DNA of 64,000 nt from Mesorhizobium sp. B4-1-4 (GCF_006439395.2 NZ_CP083950.1:1674001-1738000); one strand, 5' to 3'. Numbered from the stretch's first letter, positions 26,998-39,395 are shown. Program-made: numbers and translations. Notes: generated by a model not told the origin, from the letters alone.

Positions 26998-28308
26998 ATG
27001 AGGGGTAGTTTCTCGACAATAACAAAAATGTTTTCGGCGAGCGTGGTGGCCGCTGGCCTGTTGATGTCGGTTCCCGCCAGGGCCGCCGACGACACGATCA
27101 AGGTCGGCATCCTCCATTCGCTTTCAGGGACAATGGCGATTTCGGAGACGACGCTGAAGGACGCCATGCTGATGCTCATCGACGAGCAGAACGCCAAGGG
27201 TGGCCTGCTCGGCAAAAAACTTGAGGCCGTCGTCGTCGATCCGGCTTCCAACTGGCCACTGTTCGCCGAGAAGGCGCGTGAGCTGATTTCCAAGGACAAG
27301 GTGTCGGCGGTGTTCGGCTGCTGGACCTCGGTCTCGCGCAAATCGGTGCTGCCGGTGTTCTCCGAGCTCGACAACATCCTGTTCTACCCCGTCCAGTATG
27401 AAGGCGAGGAGAGCGAGCGCAACGTGTTCTACACCGGTGCCGCACCGAACCAGCAGGCCATTCCCGCCGTCGACTATCTGATGAGCGAGGACGGCGGCTC
27501 GGTGAAGCGCTGGGTGCTCGAAGGCACCGACTATGTCTACCCGCGCACCACCAACAAGATTCTCGAAGCCTATCTGAAGGCCAAGGGCGTCGCGGCGGAA
27601 GACATCATGGTCAACTACACGCCGTTCGGCTTCTCCGATTGGCAGACCGAGGTCTCCGCGATCAAGAAGTTCGGTTCGGCAGGCAAGAAGACGGCCGTCG
27701 TTTCGACCGTCAACGGCGACGCCAACGTGCCGTTCTACAAGGAGCTCGGCAACCAGGGCATCAAGGCGGAGGACATCCCCGTCATGGCGTTCTCGGTCGG
27801 CGAGGAAGAACTGGCCGGTCTCGACACTGCGCCGCTGGTCGGCCATCTCGCGGCGTGGAACTACTTCGAGAGCGTCGACACGCCCGAGAACAAGAAGTTC
27901 ATCGCCGACTGGCACAAGTTCATCAAGAGCGACAAGCGCACCACCAACGACCCGATGGAAGCCCATTATATCGGCTTCAACATGTGGGTGAAGGCAGTCG
28001 AAAAGGCCGGTACCACCGATCCTGACAAGGTTATCGACGCCATGGTCGGCGTATCGGTGCCGAACCTGACCGGCGGCTATTCGACCATGATGCCGAACCA
28101 CCACATCACCAAGCCGGTGCTGATCGGCGAAATCCAGGCCGACGGGCAGTTCGAGACGGTGTCGCGCACACCTGGCCTGGTGATGGGCGATGAATGGTCC
28201 GATTACCTCCCTGACTCCAAGGACCTGATTTCCGATTGGCGCGCGCCCTTGTCCTGCGGCAACTTCAATGTCGCCACGGGCAAGTGCGGCGGCAAGGGCA
28301 CGAACTGA
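26998..28308 (+). CDS. urtA: urea ABC transporter, substrate-binding protein
   Basis: 436 residues from the ATG at 26998, the first after GGGAG and the one that yields the signal peptide (SASVVAAGLLMSVPARA, cut before ADDT). The mature protein is a Leu/Ile/Val-type periplasmic binding fold with the UrtA-typical KVGILHSLSGTMAISE, FGCWTSVSRKSV and a C-terminal SDWRAPLSCG. It binds urea in the periplasm for the UrtBCDE complex. It is the first gene of the operon, behind a sigma-54 promoter; 116 bp with a hairpin separates it from urtB. Confidence 0.96.
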   Translation: MRGSFSTITKMFSASVVAAGLLMSVPARAADDTIKVGILHSLSGTMAISETTLKDAMLMLIDEQNAKGGLLGKKLEAVVVDPASNWPLFAEKARELISKDKVSAVFGCWTSVSRKSVLPVFSELDNILFYPVQYEGEESERNVFYTGAAPNQQAIPAVDYLMSEDGGSVKRWVLEGTDYVYPRTTNKILEAYLKAKGVAAEDIMVNYTPFGFSDWQTEVSAIKKFGSAGKKTAVVSTVNGDANVPFYKELGNQGIKAEDIPVMAFSVGEEELAGLDTAPLVGHLAAWNYFESVDTPENKKFIADWHKFIKSDKRTTNDPMEAHYIGFNMWVKAVEKAGTTDPDKVIDAMVGVSVPNLTGGYSTMMPNHHITKPVLIGEIQADGQFETVSRTPGLVMGDEWSDYLPDSKDLISDWRAPLSCGNFNVATGKCGGKGTN

Positions 28309-28321
28309 TCCTCCCGGTCTG

Positions 28322-28349
28322 TCGGGTCGCGGAGTGGCCCGCGACCCGA
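28322..28349 (+). other. hairpin between urtA and urtB
   Basis: Arms tcgggtcgcgg (28322-28332) and ccgcgacccga (28339-28349) are an 11-bp perfect inverted repeat around the loop agtggc. No T-run follows, so it is unlikely to stop transcription fully. A stable structure here can protect the 3' end of the binding-protein message and so raise UrtA relative to the membrane parts; this is inference. Confidence 0.7.
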
Positions 28350-28424
28350 GACCGCAGCCCGGGCGGACTTATTCCTCCAGTCCGTCCGGGAGCAACATCA
28401 ACCCTTGGGATTGACCCTATTCCG

Positions 28425-30041
28425 ATGACCGCGATGCGCATGATTGGCCTGACGCTGTTGTTGCTGCTGACGATATTTTCGCCGTCGCATGCCGACGAAG
28501 CCGATCTGCGCGCCACCATCGCCAAATTCGCCACGGCCAAAGGTTTTTCGGAGACGGGCGCCGTCGTCCATGAACTGGCGGCCACCGCCGACCCGGTAGT
28601 CGCACGGCCGCTTGCCGCGCTTGCCGACGGTAATCTTTACATCCGCAAGGCCGACTCCCTGGTGTTCACCGGCAAGGAAACCGCCGGAAGCATCGAGCTT
28701 TTCGATCCGCTGAGCGGCGAAGCGTCAGGTGAGGCCGGCAAGGACGACATCACCAAGATCAAGGTCAACAACACGCTTCGCCGTGTTATCCGTGACGCCT
28801 TGGGCACGCTGACGCTTGGCGCCAAGAACCCGGCCGTGCGCCTGGCCGCGGCCGGCACCATGTTCAAGACGCCTGACGCAGCCAATATCGAGCCACTCGA
28901 CACGGCGATCGCCAATGAGACCGTTGCCAGCGTCAAGGCGCTGTTCGAACAAGCCCGCGCCGCGTCGGTTCTTGTCTCCGACCGCCCGGATGCCGACAAG
29001 CTGGCGGCGATCGCGCTGATCGGCGCGCGCGGCGACCGCGACGCGGTGTCGTTGCTGACCTCGGTGGAGGCAAATGCCTCGGACGCGGTCAGGCAAGCGG
29101 CGACGGCGGCGATCGCCAACATCAATTCGACGCTTGCGTTGTGGGATGCCGCCCAGAACATCTGGTACGGCATTTCGATGGGCTCGGTGTTGCTGCTCGC
29201 CGCGATCGGGCTCGCCATCACCTTCGGCGTCATGGGCGTCATCAACATGGCGCATGGCGAGATGGTGATGCTCGGCGCCTACACCACCTTCGTCGTCCAG
29301 CAAGTGATCCGCACATCCTTTCCCGGACTGTTCGACTGGTCGCTGGTGATCGCGCTGCCGCTTGCCTTTTTGGTCGCCGCTCTCGTCGGCTTCGCCATCG
29401 AGCGCGGCGTCATCCGCTTCCTCTATGGCCGACCGCTGGAGACGCTGCTGGCGACGTGGGGCGTGTCGCTTATCCTGCAGCAGGCCGTGCGTTCGATCTT
29501 CGGGCCGACAAACCAGGAGGTCGGCAACCCCTCCTGGATGTCGGGCTCGTTCGATGTTGGACAACTGGCCATCACCTGGAACCGCCTGTGGATTCTGGTT
29601 TTCGCGCTCAGCGTCTTCGCCGTGCTGTTCTACGTGATGAAGCGCACGCCCTGGGGCCTGCAGATGCGCGCCGTCACCGCCAACCGGCGCATGGCCGCTT
29701 CCATGGGCATCAGGACGCCATGGGTCGACGCGCTGACCTTTGCGCTCGGCTCAGGCATCGCCGGCATCGCAGGCGTGGCCCTCAGCCAGATCGACAACGT
29801 CTCGCCCAATCTCGGCCGCGGCTACATCATCGACAGTTTCATGGTCGTTGTCTTCGGCGGCGTCGGCAATCTGTGGGGCACCCTGGTCGGCGCTTTTTCG
29901 CTGGGCATCGTCAACAAGGTGCTCGAACCCTATGCCGGCGCCGTGCTCGGCAAGATCGTCGTGCTGGTGCTGATCATCCTGTTCATCCAGAAGCGCCCGC
30001 GCGGGCTGTTCGCCCTCAAGGGCAGGGCGGTGGAAGCATGA
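28425..30041 (+). CDS. urtB: urea ABC transporter permease UrtB
   Basis: 538 residues from the ATG at 28425. A signal-like segment (GLTLLLLLTIFSPSHA) precedes a soluble helical domain of about 220 residues, the N-terminal extension typical of UrtB; then a LivH-type permease with about eight helices begins near residue 245. The sequence GVMGVINMAHGEMVMLGAY is the LivH signature. It forms the membrane pore with UrtC. The last bases GCATGA also carry the start of urtC (ATGA overlap). Confidence 0.95.
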   Translation: MTAMRMIGLTLLLLLTIFSPSHADEADLRATIAKFATAKGFSETGAVVHELAATADPVVARPLAALADGNLYIRKADSLVFTGKETAGSIELFDPLSGEASGEAGKDDITKIKVNNTLRRVIRDALGTLTLGAKNPAVRLAAAGTMFKTPDAANIEPLDTAIANETVASVKALFEQARAASVLVSDRPDADKLAAIALIGARGDRDAVSLLTSVEANASDAVRQAATAAIANINSTLALWDAAQNIWYGISMGSVLLLAAIGLAITFGVMGVINMAHGEMVMLGAYTTFVVQQVIRTSFPGLFDWSLVIALPLAFLVAALVGFAIERGVIRFLYGRPLETLLATWGVSLILQQAVRSIFGPTNQEVGNPSWMSGSFDVGQLAITWNRLWILVFALSVFAVLFYVMKRTPWGLQMRAVTANRRMAASMGIRTPWVDALTFALGSGIAGIAGVALSQIDNVSPNLGRGYIIDSFMVVVFGGVGNLWGTLVGAFSLGIVNKVLEPYAGAVLGKIVVLVLIILFIQKRPRGLFALKGRAVEA

Positions 30042-31273
30042 TGTCAGGACGCTTCTTCGCCGCGGGCGCCGAGCGACGCATCGCCATCACCATTTTCATC
30101 CTGCTGGCGGTGGCCGCCATCGTGCCGCTGCTCAACCTTGCCGTTTTTCCGGCGAGCGCCTTCTATATTCCGTCCTACATCGTCGCGCTGACAGGCAAGT
30201 ATCTTTGCTACGCGCTGCTGGCGCTCTCGCTAGACCTGGTCTGGGGGTATTGCGGCATTCTTTCGCTCGGCCAGGGCGCCTTCTTCGCGCTCGGCGGCTA
30301 TGCGATGGGCATGTATCTGATGCGCCAGATCGGCCCGCGCGGCGTCTATGGCAATCCGATCCTGCCCGATTTCATGGTGTTCCTGAACTACAAGGAATTG
30401 CCGTGGTTCTGGACCGGTTTCGATCATTTCTGGTTCGCCGCGCTCATGGTGCTGGCGGTGCCTGGCCTGCTCGCCTTCATCTTCGGCTGGTTCGCTTTCC
30501 GCAGCCGCGTCACCGGCGTCTATCTCTCCATCATCACCCAGGCGATGACCTACGCGTTGCTGCTCGCCTTCTTCCGAAACGACATGGGGTTTGGCGGTAA
30601 CAACGGCCTGACCGACTTCAAGGACATCCTGGGCTTCAACGTGCAAGCCGACACCACGCGCTCGGCGTTGTTCGCGGTCAGCGCCATAATCCTGGCGCTC
30701 GCCATCTTCGTTACCTGGGCGATCGTCGGCTCCAAATACGGCAAGCTCCTGATGGCCGTGCGCGACGCCGAGAGCCGCACGCGTTTCCTCGGCTGGCGGG
30801 CGGAGAATGTGAAACTGTTCGCCTTCACCGTATCGGCTGTCATGGCCGGCATTGCCGGCGCGCTCTACGTGCCGCAGGTCGGCATCATCAATCCCGGCGA
30901 GTTCGAACCGTCCAATTCGATCGAGGTGGTGATTTGGGCCGCCGTCGGCGGGCGCGGCACCATCGTCGGACCGATCATCGGCGCGCTGCTGGTCAATGCC
31001 GGCAAATCCTGTTTCACCGGCGTCCTGCCCGAACTGTGGCTGTTCGCGCTCGGCGGTCTGTTCGTCGCGGTTACGCTGCTGTTGCCCAAGGGCATCATCG
31101 GCATGTGGGACTCCTGGCGCGGCGATGCGAAAGCGTTGCGCGCGGCATCCATCGCCAAGGAAGCCGGAGTCGAGGCTGGAGTCGCGCTGGCGACCTCGAA
31201 GCTCGCCCGCTCGCCGGCCAGGAATCCAGGCGAATGGTCCTGGTCCGACCCCGAGCCGCAGGCGGCGGAGTAA
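30038..31273 (+). CDS. urtC: urea ABC transporter permease UrtC
   Basis: 411 residues. The ATG at 30038 overlaps the urtB stop and is followed by a second ATG. It is a LivM-type permease: LDLVWGYCGILSLGQGAFFALGG is the family motif, with about ten hydrophobic helices. The C-terminal 40 residues are hydrophilic and Ala/Pro-rich, ending EPQAAE. It pairs with UrtB in the inner membrane. urtD starts 2 bases after the stop. Confidence 0.95.
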   Translation: MMSGRFFAAGAERRIAITIFILLAVAAIVPLLNLAVFPASAFYIPSYIVALTGKYLCYALLALSLDLVWGYCGILSLGQGAFFALGGYAMGMYLMRQIGPRGVYGNPILPDFMVFLNYKELPWFWTGFDHFWFAALMVLAVPGLLAFIFGWFAFRSRVTGVYLSIITQAMTYALLLAFFRNDMGFGGNNGLTDFKDILGFNVQADTTRSALFAVSAIILALAIFVTWAIVGSKYGKLLMAVRDAESRTRFLGWRAENVKLFAFTVSAVMAGIAGALYVPQVGIINPGEFEPSNSIEVVIWAAVGGRGTIVGPIIGALLVNAGKSCFTGVLPELWLFALGGLFVAVTLLLPKGIIGMWDSWRGDAKALRAASIAKEAGVEAGVALATSKLARSPARNPGEWSWSDPEPQAAE

Positions 31274-31275
31274 CC

Positions 31276-32022
31276 ATGAGCAAATCAAACACAATTCTCT
31301 ACCTGGACGGCGTCTCGGTCTCCTTCGACGGTTTTCGCGCCATCAACAGCCTGTCGCTGGTGCTCGACAAGGGCGAGATGCGCGCCATCATCGGCCCCAA
31401 CGGAGCCGGCAAGACGACAATGATGGACATCGTCACCGGCAAGACACGGCCCGATGAAGGTGAAGTCTTCTTCGACGGCCGGGTGGACCTGACCAGACAT
31501 GACGAGGCTGAAATCGCCATGATGGGCATCGGCCGCAAATTCCAGAAGCCGACCGTCTTCGAAAGCCACACGATCGAGGAAAACCTGATGCTGGCCCTGA
31601 AAGGGCCGCGCTCGATCTTCCCGGCGCTGTTTCATCGCCGCTCAGCGGCCGAGACGCGGCGGATCGACGACATCCTCGGCGTCATCCGGCTCGGTGATAA
31701 ACGCGACGTGCTCGCCGCCAATCTCAGCCACGGGCAAAAGCAGTGGCTGGAGATCGGGATGCTGCTGGCGCAGGACCCAAAGCTGCTTCTGGTCGACGAG
31801 CCGGTGGCCGGGATGACCGACGCCGAGACCGAGGAGACCGCGCGGCTGCTCAAGGATATCGCGCGCGACCATTCGGTCATCGTCGTCGAGCACGACATGC
31901 ATTTCGTGCGCGAACTCGGCGTCAAGGTTACCTGCCTGCACGAGGGTTCGGTGCTCTCCGAAGGCACACTCGATTTCGTGTCGGCCGACGAGCGCGTCGT
32001 CGAAGTGTATCTGGGGAGATGA
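31276..32022 (+). CDS. urtD: urea ABC transporter ATP-binding protein UrtD
   Basis: 248 residues, LivG-like. Walker A is GPNGAGKTT at 40-48, the signature is LSHGQKQWLEIGM, and Walker B is LLLVDEP. The switch histidine is in VVEHDMHF. It energises urea import with UrtE. The ATG comes 2 bases after the urtC stop. The stop codon overlaps the ATG of a 23-codon ORF. Confidence 0.96.
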   Translation: MSKSNTILYLDGVSVSFDGFRAINSLSLVLDKGEMRAIIGPNGAGKTTMMDIVTGKTRPDEGEVFFDGRVDLTRHDEAEIAMMGIGRKFQKPTVFESHTIEENLMLALKGPRSIFPALFHRRSAAETRRIDDILGVIRLGDKRDVLAANLSHGQKQWLEIGMLLAQDPKLLLVDEPVAGMTDAETEETARLLKDIARDHSVIVVEHDMHFVRELGVKVTCLHEGSVLSEGTLDFVSADERVVEVYLGR

Positions 32023-32090
32023 ACATGCACTGGCGGGTTCCATTCCATCACTTCGATCTGTCGTTTCGCCGATTCTGGAAACGGCGCTGA
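32019..32090 (+). CDS. 23-codon ORF exactly filling the urtD-urtE gap
   Basis: ATG at 32019 overlaps the urtD stop as ATGA, and the TGA at 32088-32090 is one base before the urtE ATG. The peptide MNMHWRVPFHHFDLSFRRFW plus KRR is rich in aromatic and basic residues. GGGGAG lies upstream inside urtD. The perfect fit suggests a coupling or leader ORF that carries ribosomes from urtD to urtE, but a chance frame cannot be excluded from one genome. Confidence 0.45.
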   Translation: MNMHWRVPFHHFDLSFRRFWKRR

Positions 32091-32091
32091 C

Positions 32092-32787
32092 ATGCTCGAA
32101 GTTTCCGATGCCACGCTTCACTACGGCGCCGCCCAGGCGCTGCGCGGCGTGTCGCTGAAGGCAGGCGCCGGCAAGATCACTTGCGTGCTCGGCCGCAACG
32201 GCGTCGGCAAGACCAGTTTGATGAGATCGATCGTCGGCCATCACCGGCTGACGAGCGGAAGCGTTGCCTTCGAGGGGAAGGCGCTCGACCGGAGCGCGGC
32301 GTATGACCGCGCCCGGTCGGGCATCGCATTCGTACCGCAGGGCAGGGAGATTTTTCCGCTGCTCAGCGTACGGGAGAATCTCGAATCCGGGTTTGCGCCG
32401 CTCAAGCGCGCCGACCGCAACGTGCCGGCCCATGTCTTCGAACTCTTTCCGGTGCTGAAGCAGATGCTCGGCCGCCGCGGCGGCGATCTTTCCGGTGGCC
32501 AGCAGCAGCAATTGGCGATCGGCCGCGCGCTGGTGATGCGGCCGAAGCTTTTGGTGCTGGATGAGCCGACGGAGGGCATCCAGCCGTCAATCATCAAGGA
32601 CATCGGCCGGGCCATCCGCTACCTGCGCGACCAGGCCGGCATCGCGGTGCTGCTGGTTGAACAGTATCTCGACTTCTGCCGCGAACTCGCCGACGAGGTC
32701 AACATCATGGATCGTGGCCGGATCGTCCACACCGGCCCGGCGGAGGATCTGGACCGGGCTGATGTTCGCAAATTCCTGACGGTCTAG
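32092..32787 (+). CDS. urtE: urea ABC transporter ATP-binding protein UrtE
   Basis: 231 residues, LivF-like. Walker A is GRNGVGKT at 34-41, the signature is DLSGGQQQQLAIGRAL, and Walker B is LLVLDEPTEGIQ, an exact UrtE/LivF form. It pairs with UrtD. It has no strong own ribosome-binding site because the preceding 70 bases are the short ORF, so translation probably depends on coupling. It is the last gene of the transporter operon; no T-rich terminator is seen after it. Confidence 0.96.
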   Translation: MLEVSDATLHYGAAQALRGVSLKAGAGKITCVLGRNGVGKTSLMRSIVGHHRLTSGSVAFEGKALDRSAAYDRARSGIAFVPQGREIFPLLSVRENLESGFAPLKRADRNVPAHVFELFPVLKQMLGRRGGDLSGGQQQQLAIGRALVMRPKLLVLDEPTEGIQPSIIKDIGRAIRYLRDQAGIAVLLVEQYLDFCRELADEVNIMDRGRIVHTGPAEDLDRADVRKFLTV

Positions 32788-33052
32788 AATCAGCATTGTT
32801 CTTCAGGTGACGGTCCAAAGTCCCTGGCAAGTTCGATATTTCTACCTTCGAGCCGTCCGCATCTCTGGCGCGGCATGGGCTGCATGCTAGTCTTTTCTTG
32901 GCTTTTGTGAGTCGGCCGCTTCCGTATCAGTCTGGTTATCGCAGATCGAGGGGCGGCGAAGGCCGCGCAAGTTCCACGCAAGCAAGGCTTCCTAGCCTCC
33001 TGTGATCTGATTGTCGTTCAACGCGTTTGGGCACACAGGCTAAGGGACGGCC

Positions 33053-33229
33053 ATGCAACGTTTCGTCGAAGATTACCAGAAGAGGCGGCTTACAGAGCGT
33101 GTCGACATCATCGCCGCCATTAACATCCTGAGGTCACAGGGCTGCGACTACGACGATCTGATCGAGGAGATCACCAAGGTCTTCTATGTCGACCTCGACG
33201 CCTTCAATGAAATCGTGATGGCGGCATAA
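33053..33229 (+). CDS. 58-residue conserved-looking small protein
   Basis: ATG at 33053 after AAGGGACGG gives 58 residues, opening MQRFVEDYQKRRLTERVDII and ending at TAA 33227-33229. It is acidic, predicted to be two helices (residues 5-30 and 37-57), and has one Cys in GCDYDDL. Codon usage (C/G at third positions) looks like that of neighbouring genes, and the ribosome-binding site is good, so I consider it real. The function is unknown. It is monocistronic between urtE and a convergent GGDEF gene. Confidence 0.72.
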   Translation: MQRFVEDYQKRRLTERVDIIAAINILRSQGCDYDDLIEEITKVFYVDLDAFNEIVMAA

Positions 33230-33280
33230 GGGCCGCTTTCGCCCGCCCAACAATCACAGGCTCAATATCGATCCGCGCGG

Positions 33281-34429
33281 TCAACTCGCGCGTCGGAATG
33301 GAGAGGCGGTCACGCGGTTGCGGCCGCCACGCTTGGCATCATAGAGCGCCTTGTCGGCGGCGCTGAGCACCTTGTCGAGGCTGAGGCCTTCCTTGCTGCC
33401 AAACGCAAAACCAGCGCTAACGGTGCATGTAAGCAAGCCGGTTTCGGTTTCTATCAGGCGCGTCGCGAAAGCGGTCCGGATGCGCTCCGCCACTTCCTGC
33501 ACCGTTTCCGGCAGCGTGCGCTTCAACACCAGTGCGAATTCCTCGCCGCCCATGCGCGCGGCGACGTCGGTCTGGCGAAGATTGCCGGCGAGTTCGCTGG
33601 CGAACACTTTCAGCACCTCGTCGCCCGCCGCGTGGCCGAACTCGTCGTTGATGGCCTTGAAGTTGTCGAGGTCGAAGACGACCACCGCGGTAAAGGCGCC
33701 GACCGGGGCATTGCCATGTATGTCGAACAGAGCGCGCCGGTTGAGCAGGCCTGTCAGCGGATCGGTCAGGGCATTGCGGCGGTGGTGCCTGGCCAGACGA
33801 CCCTGGTTGAGAGCAAGCGAGAGCGCGCCAATACCCGTCATGCTGGCGATAACCACGACGAGGCTCAATTCCTCGGCCCAGTTGCTCGGCGCATGGCCCA
33901 GGACCAGTTTTCCATCCCAGCCAAGCACCATGGCGCACAGCGCGAAGGAGGCGGCGGTGGCCGAATAGAGCGCGGTGATGCCGATCGTCAGGGCAGGGGC
34001 CTCGTCGCGGCCCCTCCAGTATTCGAAGGCCGTCGCGAACAGGAGCAGGGCGGCGAACATGTTCTCGAACATGAAGCCGAGGCCATCATAGCCCAGAGCC
34101 ATGGGAGGCAGCGCCACCGCCAGCGAAAGGCAGCCAAACATCATTCGCCGCAGCGGCGAGCCGCCTGTCCTGAACTGGTAGGCAGCACCCAGCATGACTG
34201 AGAAACCAATCAACAGGAACGCCAGCGCGGCGATCCCGAGCAGGCGCCCAGGCATGTCGATATAAGCGTCATAGGCAAAAATATCGCCGACCACGAACAC
34301 CAGGCTGATCGCCCATGTCAGCAGGAACCGCTCCGTGCGCGCGGTCAACCACATGCCGAACAATGTCAGGCTCAGGCAGGCGGCGGAGAACCCGACAGCC
34401 AGCAGAAGTGAAGTGTAGTCGAGCGACAT
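33281..34429 (-). CDS. membrane-bound GGDEF diguanylate cyclase
   Basis: 382 residues from the ATG at 34429, with GAGGGG upstream. The first 210 residues are about six or seven membrane helices (for example SLLLAVGFSAACLSLTLFGM). A GGDEF domain follows, beginning DPLTGLLNRRALFD, with the active-site motif R-M-GGEEF. It would make cyclic di-GMP from two GTP. The upstream RxxD inhibitory site is not obvious at the expected spacing. The signal sensed by the membrane part is unknown. Confidence 0.92.
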   Translation of the reverse strand: MSLDYTSLLLAVGFSAACLSLTLFGMWLTARTERFLLTWAISLVFVVGDIFAYDAYIDMPGRLLGIAALAFLLIGFSVMLGAAYQFRTGGSPLRRMMFGCLSLAVALPPMALGYDGLGFMFENMFAALLLFATAFEYWRGRDEAPALTIGITALYSATAASFALCAMVLGWDGKLVLGHAPSNWAEELSLVVVIASMTGIGALSLALNQGRLARHHRRNALTDPLTGLLNRRALFDIHGNAPVGAFTAVVVFDLDNFKAINDEFGHAAGDEVLKVFASELAGNLRQTDVAARMGGEEFALVLKRTLPETVQEVAERIRTAFATRLIETETGLLTCTVSAGFAFGSKEGLSLDKVLSAADKALYDAKRGGRNRVTASPFRRAS

Positions 34430-34612
34430 GCCCCTCTTTTCCTGCCGGCGGCGGTTCCAGTTCTGCGGCTTGGCGTCCGCGCATTCATGCAGCAAGGAAG
34501 TGTCGAGAAGGTTACGATCGTGGCGAAGATGCCACGAAGTGGGCGCCCGCCTGCGCGCAAAACGCATAGGCGGCGCGCTTATGGCGTGCAGCCGGATACC
34601 GGCTGACGCTCG

Positions 34613-35419
34613 TCAGCCGGTCACACGCTTCATCAGCGCCATGGCCCCGAACGGTGCGCGCACCTTGCCCTCGGTGATGAAGTAGACAAACACGTCGCGT
34701 GGCTGCACCGGCGCGTCGGTTGCGGGATCGGCGCGCCGCAGATCGGCCGGCTGCTTGCCTTCCGCCCAAGTCTTTGCCCGCGCCGCCCATTCGTCGAGAC
34801 CCTTTGGCGTGTAGCAATCGGGATTGTCGTCGCTGCCGGTCTGCAGCCTCGCATAGACGAAATCGCCGGTGATGTCGGCGATATCGGGGTATTTGGCATG
34901 ATCGGCGTAGACGATCGCCGCCTTGTATTTGCGCGCCAGCGCGGGAAATTCCGGGACAATGAAACTGTCGTTGCGCACTTCAAGCGCATGGCGCAGCGCG
35001 ACACCGTCCTGCTTCTCCGGCAGCAGTTTCAGAAAGGCTTCGAAATCGTCCGGGTCGAACTTTTTCGTCGGCGCGAACTGCCACAGGATCGGTCCCAGTT
35101 TTTCGCCGAGCGCGGCGACGCCCGAGCCAAGGAAGCGCATCATCGATTCGCCGGCTTCGCCGAGTACGCGCCGGTTGGTGACGAAGCGATTGCCTTTCAG
35201 CGAATAGACGAAACCGTCCGGCGCTTCGCTGGCCCATTTGATGAAGGTCGGCTCCTTGAAACTGGAATAATAGGTGCCGTTGACCTCGATGCTGGGCACC
35301 TGACGGCTGGCATATTGCAACTGTTTCGCCTTCGACAACTTGTCCGGATAGAAGGACGTGTCCCAGGGCTCGAAGGTCCAGCCGCCCATGCCGGCGCGGA
35401 TTGTTCCCGATTTGCTCAT
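34613..35419 (-). CDS. DUF72 family protein
   Basis: 268 residues from the ATG at 35419, which has a perfect GGAGGACGACA site; upstream in-frame sequence belongs to the next gene's other frame. Family motifs are RAGMGGWTFEPW at the N-terminus, VNGTYYSSF, RFVTNRRV and the mid-protein WQFAPTKKF. DUF72 proteins adopt a TIM-barrel-like fold; the activity is not established. It is 37 bp downstream of the GNAT gene on the same strand and likely ends that operon. Confidence 0.9.
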   Translation of the reverse strand: MSKSGTIRAGMGGWTFEPWDTSFYPDKLSKAKQLQYASRQVPSIEVNGTYYSSFKEPTFIKWASEAPDGFVYSLKGNRFVTNRRVLGEAGESMMRFLGSGVAALGEKLGPILWQFAPTKKFDPDDFEAFLKLLPEKQDGVALRHALEVRNDSFIVPEFPALARKYKAAIVYADHAKYPDIADITGDFVYARLQTGSDDNPDCYTPKGLDEWAARAKTWAEGKQPADLRRADPATDAPVQPRDVFVYFITEGKVRAPFGAMALMKRVTG

Positions 35420-35456
35420 TGTCGTCCTCCCAGGTGCAGAAGTCGGTTCCGAAAGA

Positions 35457-35915
35457 TCAGGCTGTCTCACCGACCGGCTTGGCCATGTCGACGAGCACCC
35501 ATCCTGGTCGGTAAGGATTGGGCCGGCGACCCGTTTCGCGATAACCGTAAGCGAGATAGAGCGCGATGTTTCGCTCCATTTTCGCATTGGTATAGAGCCG
35601 CACCTCCGGCAAGCCCCAAAGGCGGGCCTGTTCATCCGCGTGCTTGAGCAGCGTGATGCCGAAGCCCTTGCCTTGGAAGGCAGGTGACACCGCGACGGAG
35701 AAGATCATCGCGTGGTCGGCGTGGCGTTCCAGCGTGATTACCCCGGCGAGCTCGCCGGCGCGCTCCAGCAGCCAGACCTCGCCCCGGGCGATGCGCGGCG
35801 CGTAGTCTTCGGTAACCGGGATCGGCGGCGCATCGAGTATGGCGTCATAGGGGGCATAGGCTGCTTTCGTCAACGCGACGATCGCGGCAAGATCATCACG
35901 GCGGGCGAGCCTCAT
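35457..35915 (-). CDS. GNAT family N-acetyltransferase
   Basis: 152 residues. Acetyl-CoA-binding motif A is VAVSPAFQGKGFGITLLKHA near residue 75 (Q/RxxGxG/A form QGKGFG). The C-terminal motif is ALYLAYGYRETGR. It starts four bases inside the stop of the DUF302 gene (ATGA overlap), so the two are coupled. The acceptor substrate cannot be inferred. Confidence 0.9.
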   Translation of the reverse strand: MRLARRDDLAAIVALTKAAYAPYDAILDAPPIPVTEDYAPRIARGEVWLLERAGELAGVITLERHADHAMIFSVAVSPAFQGKGFGITLLKHADEQARLWGLPEVRLYTNAKMERNIALYLAYGYRETGRRPNPYRPGWVLVDMAKPVGETA

Positions 35916-36321
35916 GATTGATCCATTCCAGCAGCAGAGGCGATCACCTTTTCCATGCCGGCGGCAATCGCCGCGACTGCGGCGCGGCTGGCCTCGCCCA
36001 GGCTATGGCGCCCGGCGATCCAATTCGCATCATTGTAGGAGAGCCACACCTTGCCTTGCTCATCCTCCCAGGCCAGCGCCTTGACCGGCAGATCGATGCC
36101 GGCGAGCTGCCTGTCCTGCATCAGTGGTGTGCCACCCTTGGGATTGCCGAAAATCAACAGTTCGGTGGGGCGAAGCGCGGCGTCGACATCGCGCGCGCCG
36201 GCTGCGTGATCGATGCGCGCGAACTCAAGCAGTCCCGCACGCTTTATCGCTTCCGCCAGGCGGTTGATGGTTTCGGTCACGCCAAACTGGCTCTGGACCG
36301 TGATGAGACCATCCCCAGTCA

Positions 36322-36322
<1 letters not shown>
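35912..36322 (-). CDS. DUF302 domain protein
   Basis: 136 residues from the ATG at 36322, which overlaps the uvrA stop (TGATG); a GTG one codon upstream is possible. DUF302 features are VQSQFGVTETINRLAEAI, IDHAAGAR, ELLIFGNPKGGTPLM and the C-terminal VWLSYND. No signal peptide is seen, so it is cytoplasmic here. The function is unknown. Its coupling to uvrA means it would be transcribed with the SOS-regulated gene. Confidence 0.88.
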
Positions 36323-39243
<2,921 letters not shown>

Positions 39244-39395
39244 CGCCGGTCGCCGCCTCAGATCTGGAATTCGTGGGATTGGCGGGTTTTTCCCGGCCAT
39301 CCCCTATGTAGGTTTTTTTGCCGCCACGTCGAGAGACGCCACAACTCCCGACAGAAGTCGTTTAACCGCCTTTCGCGCGAGCGGGCAAGCGGAAA

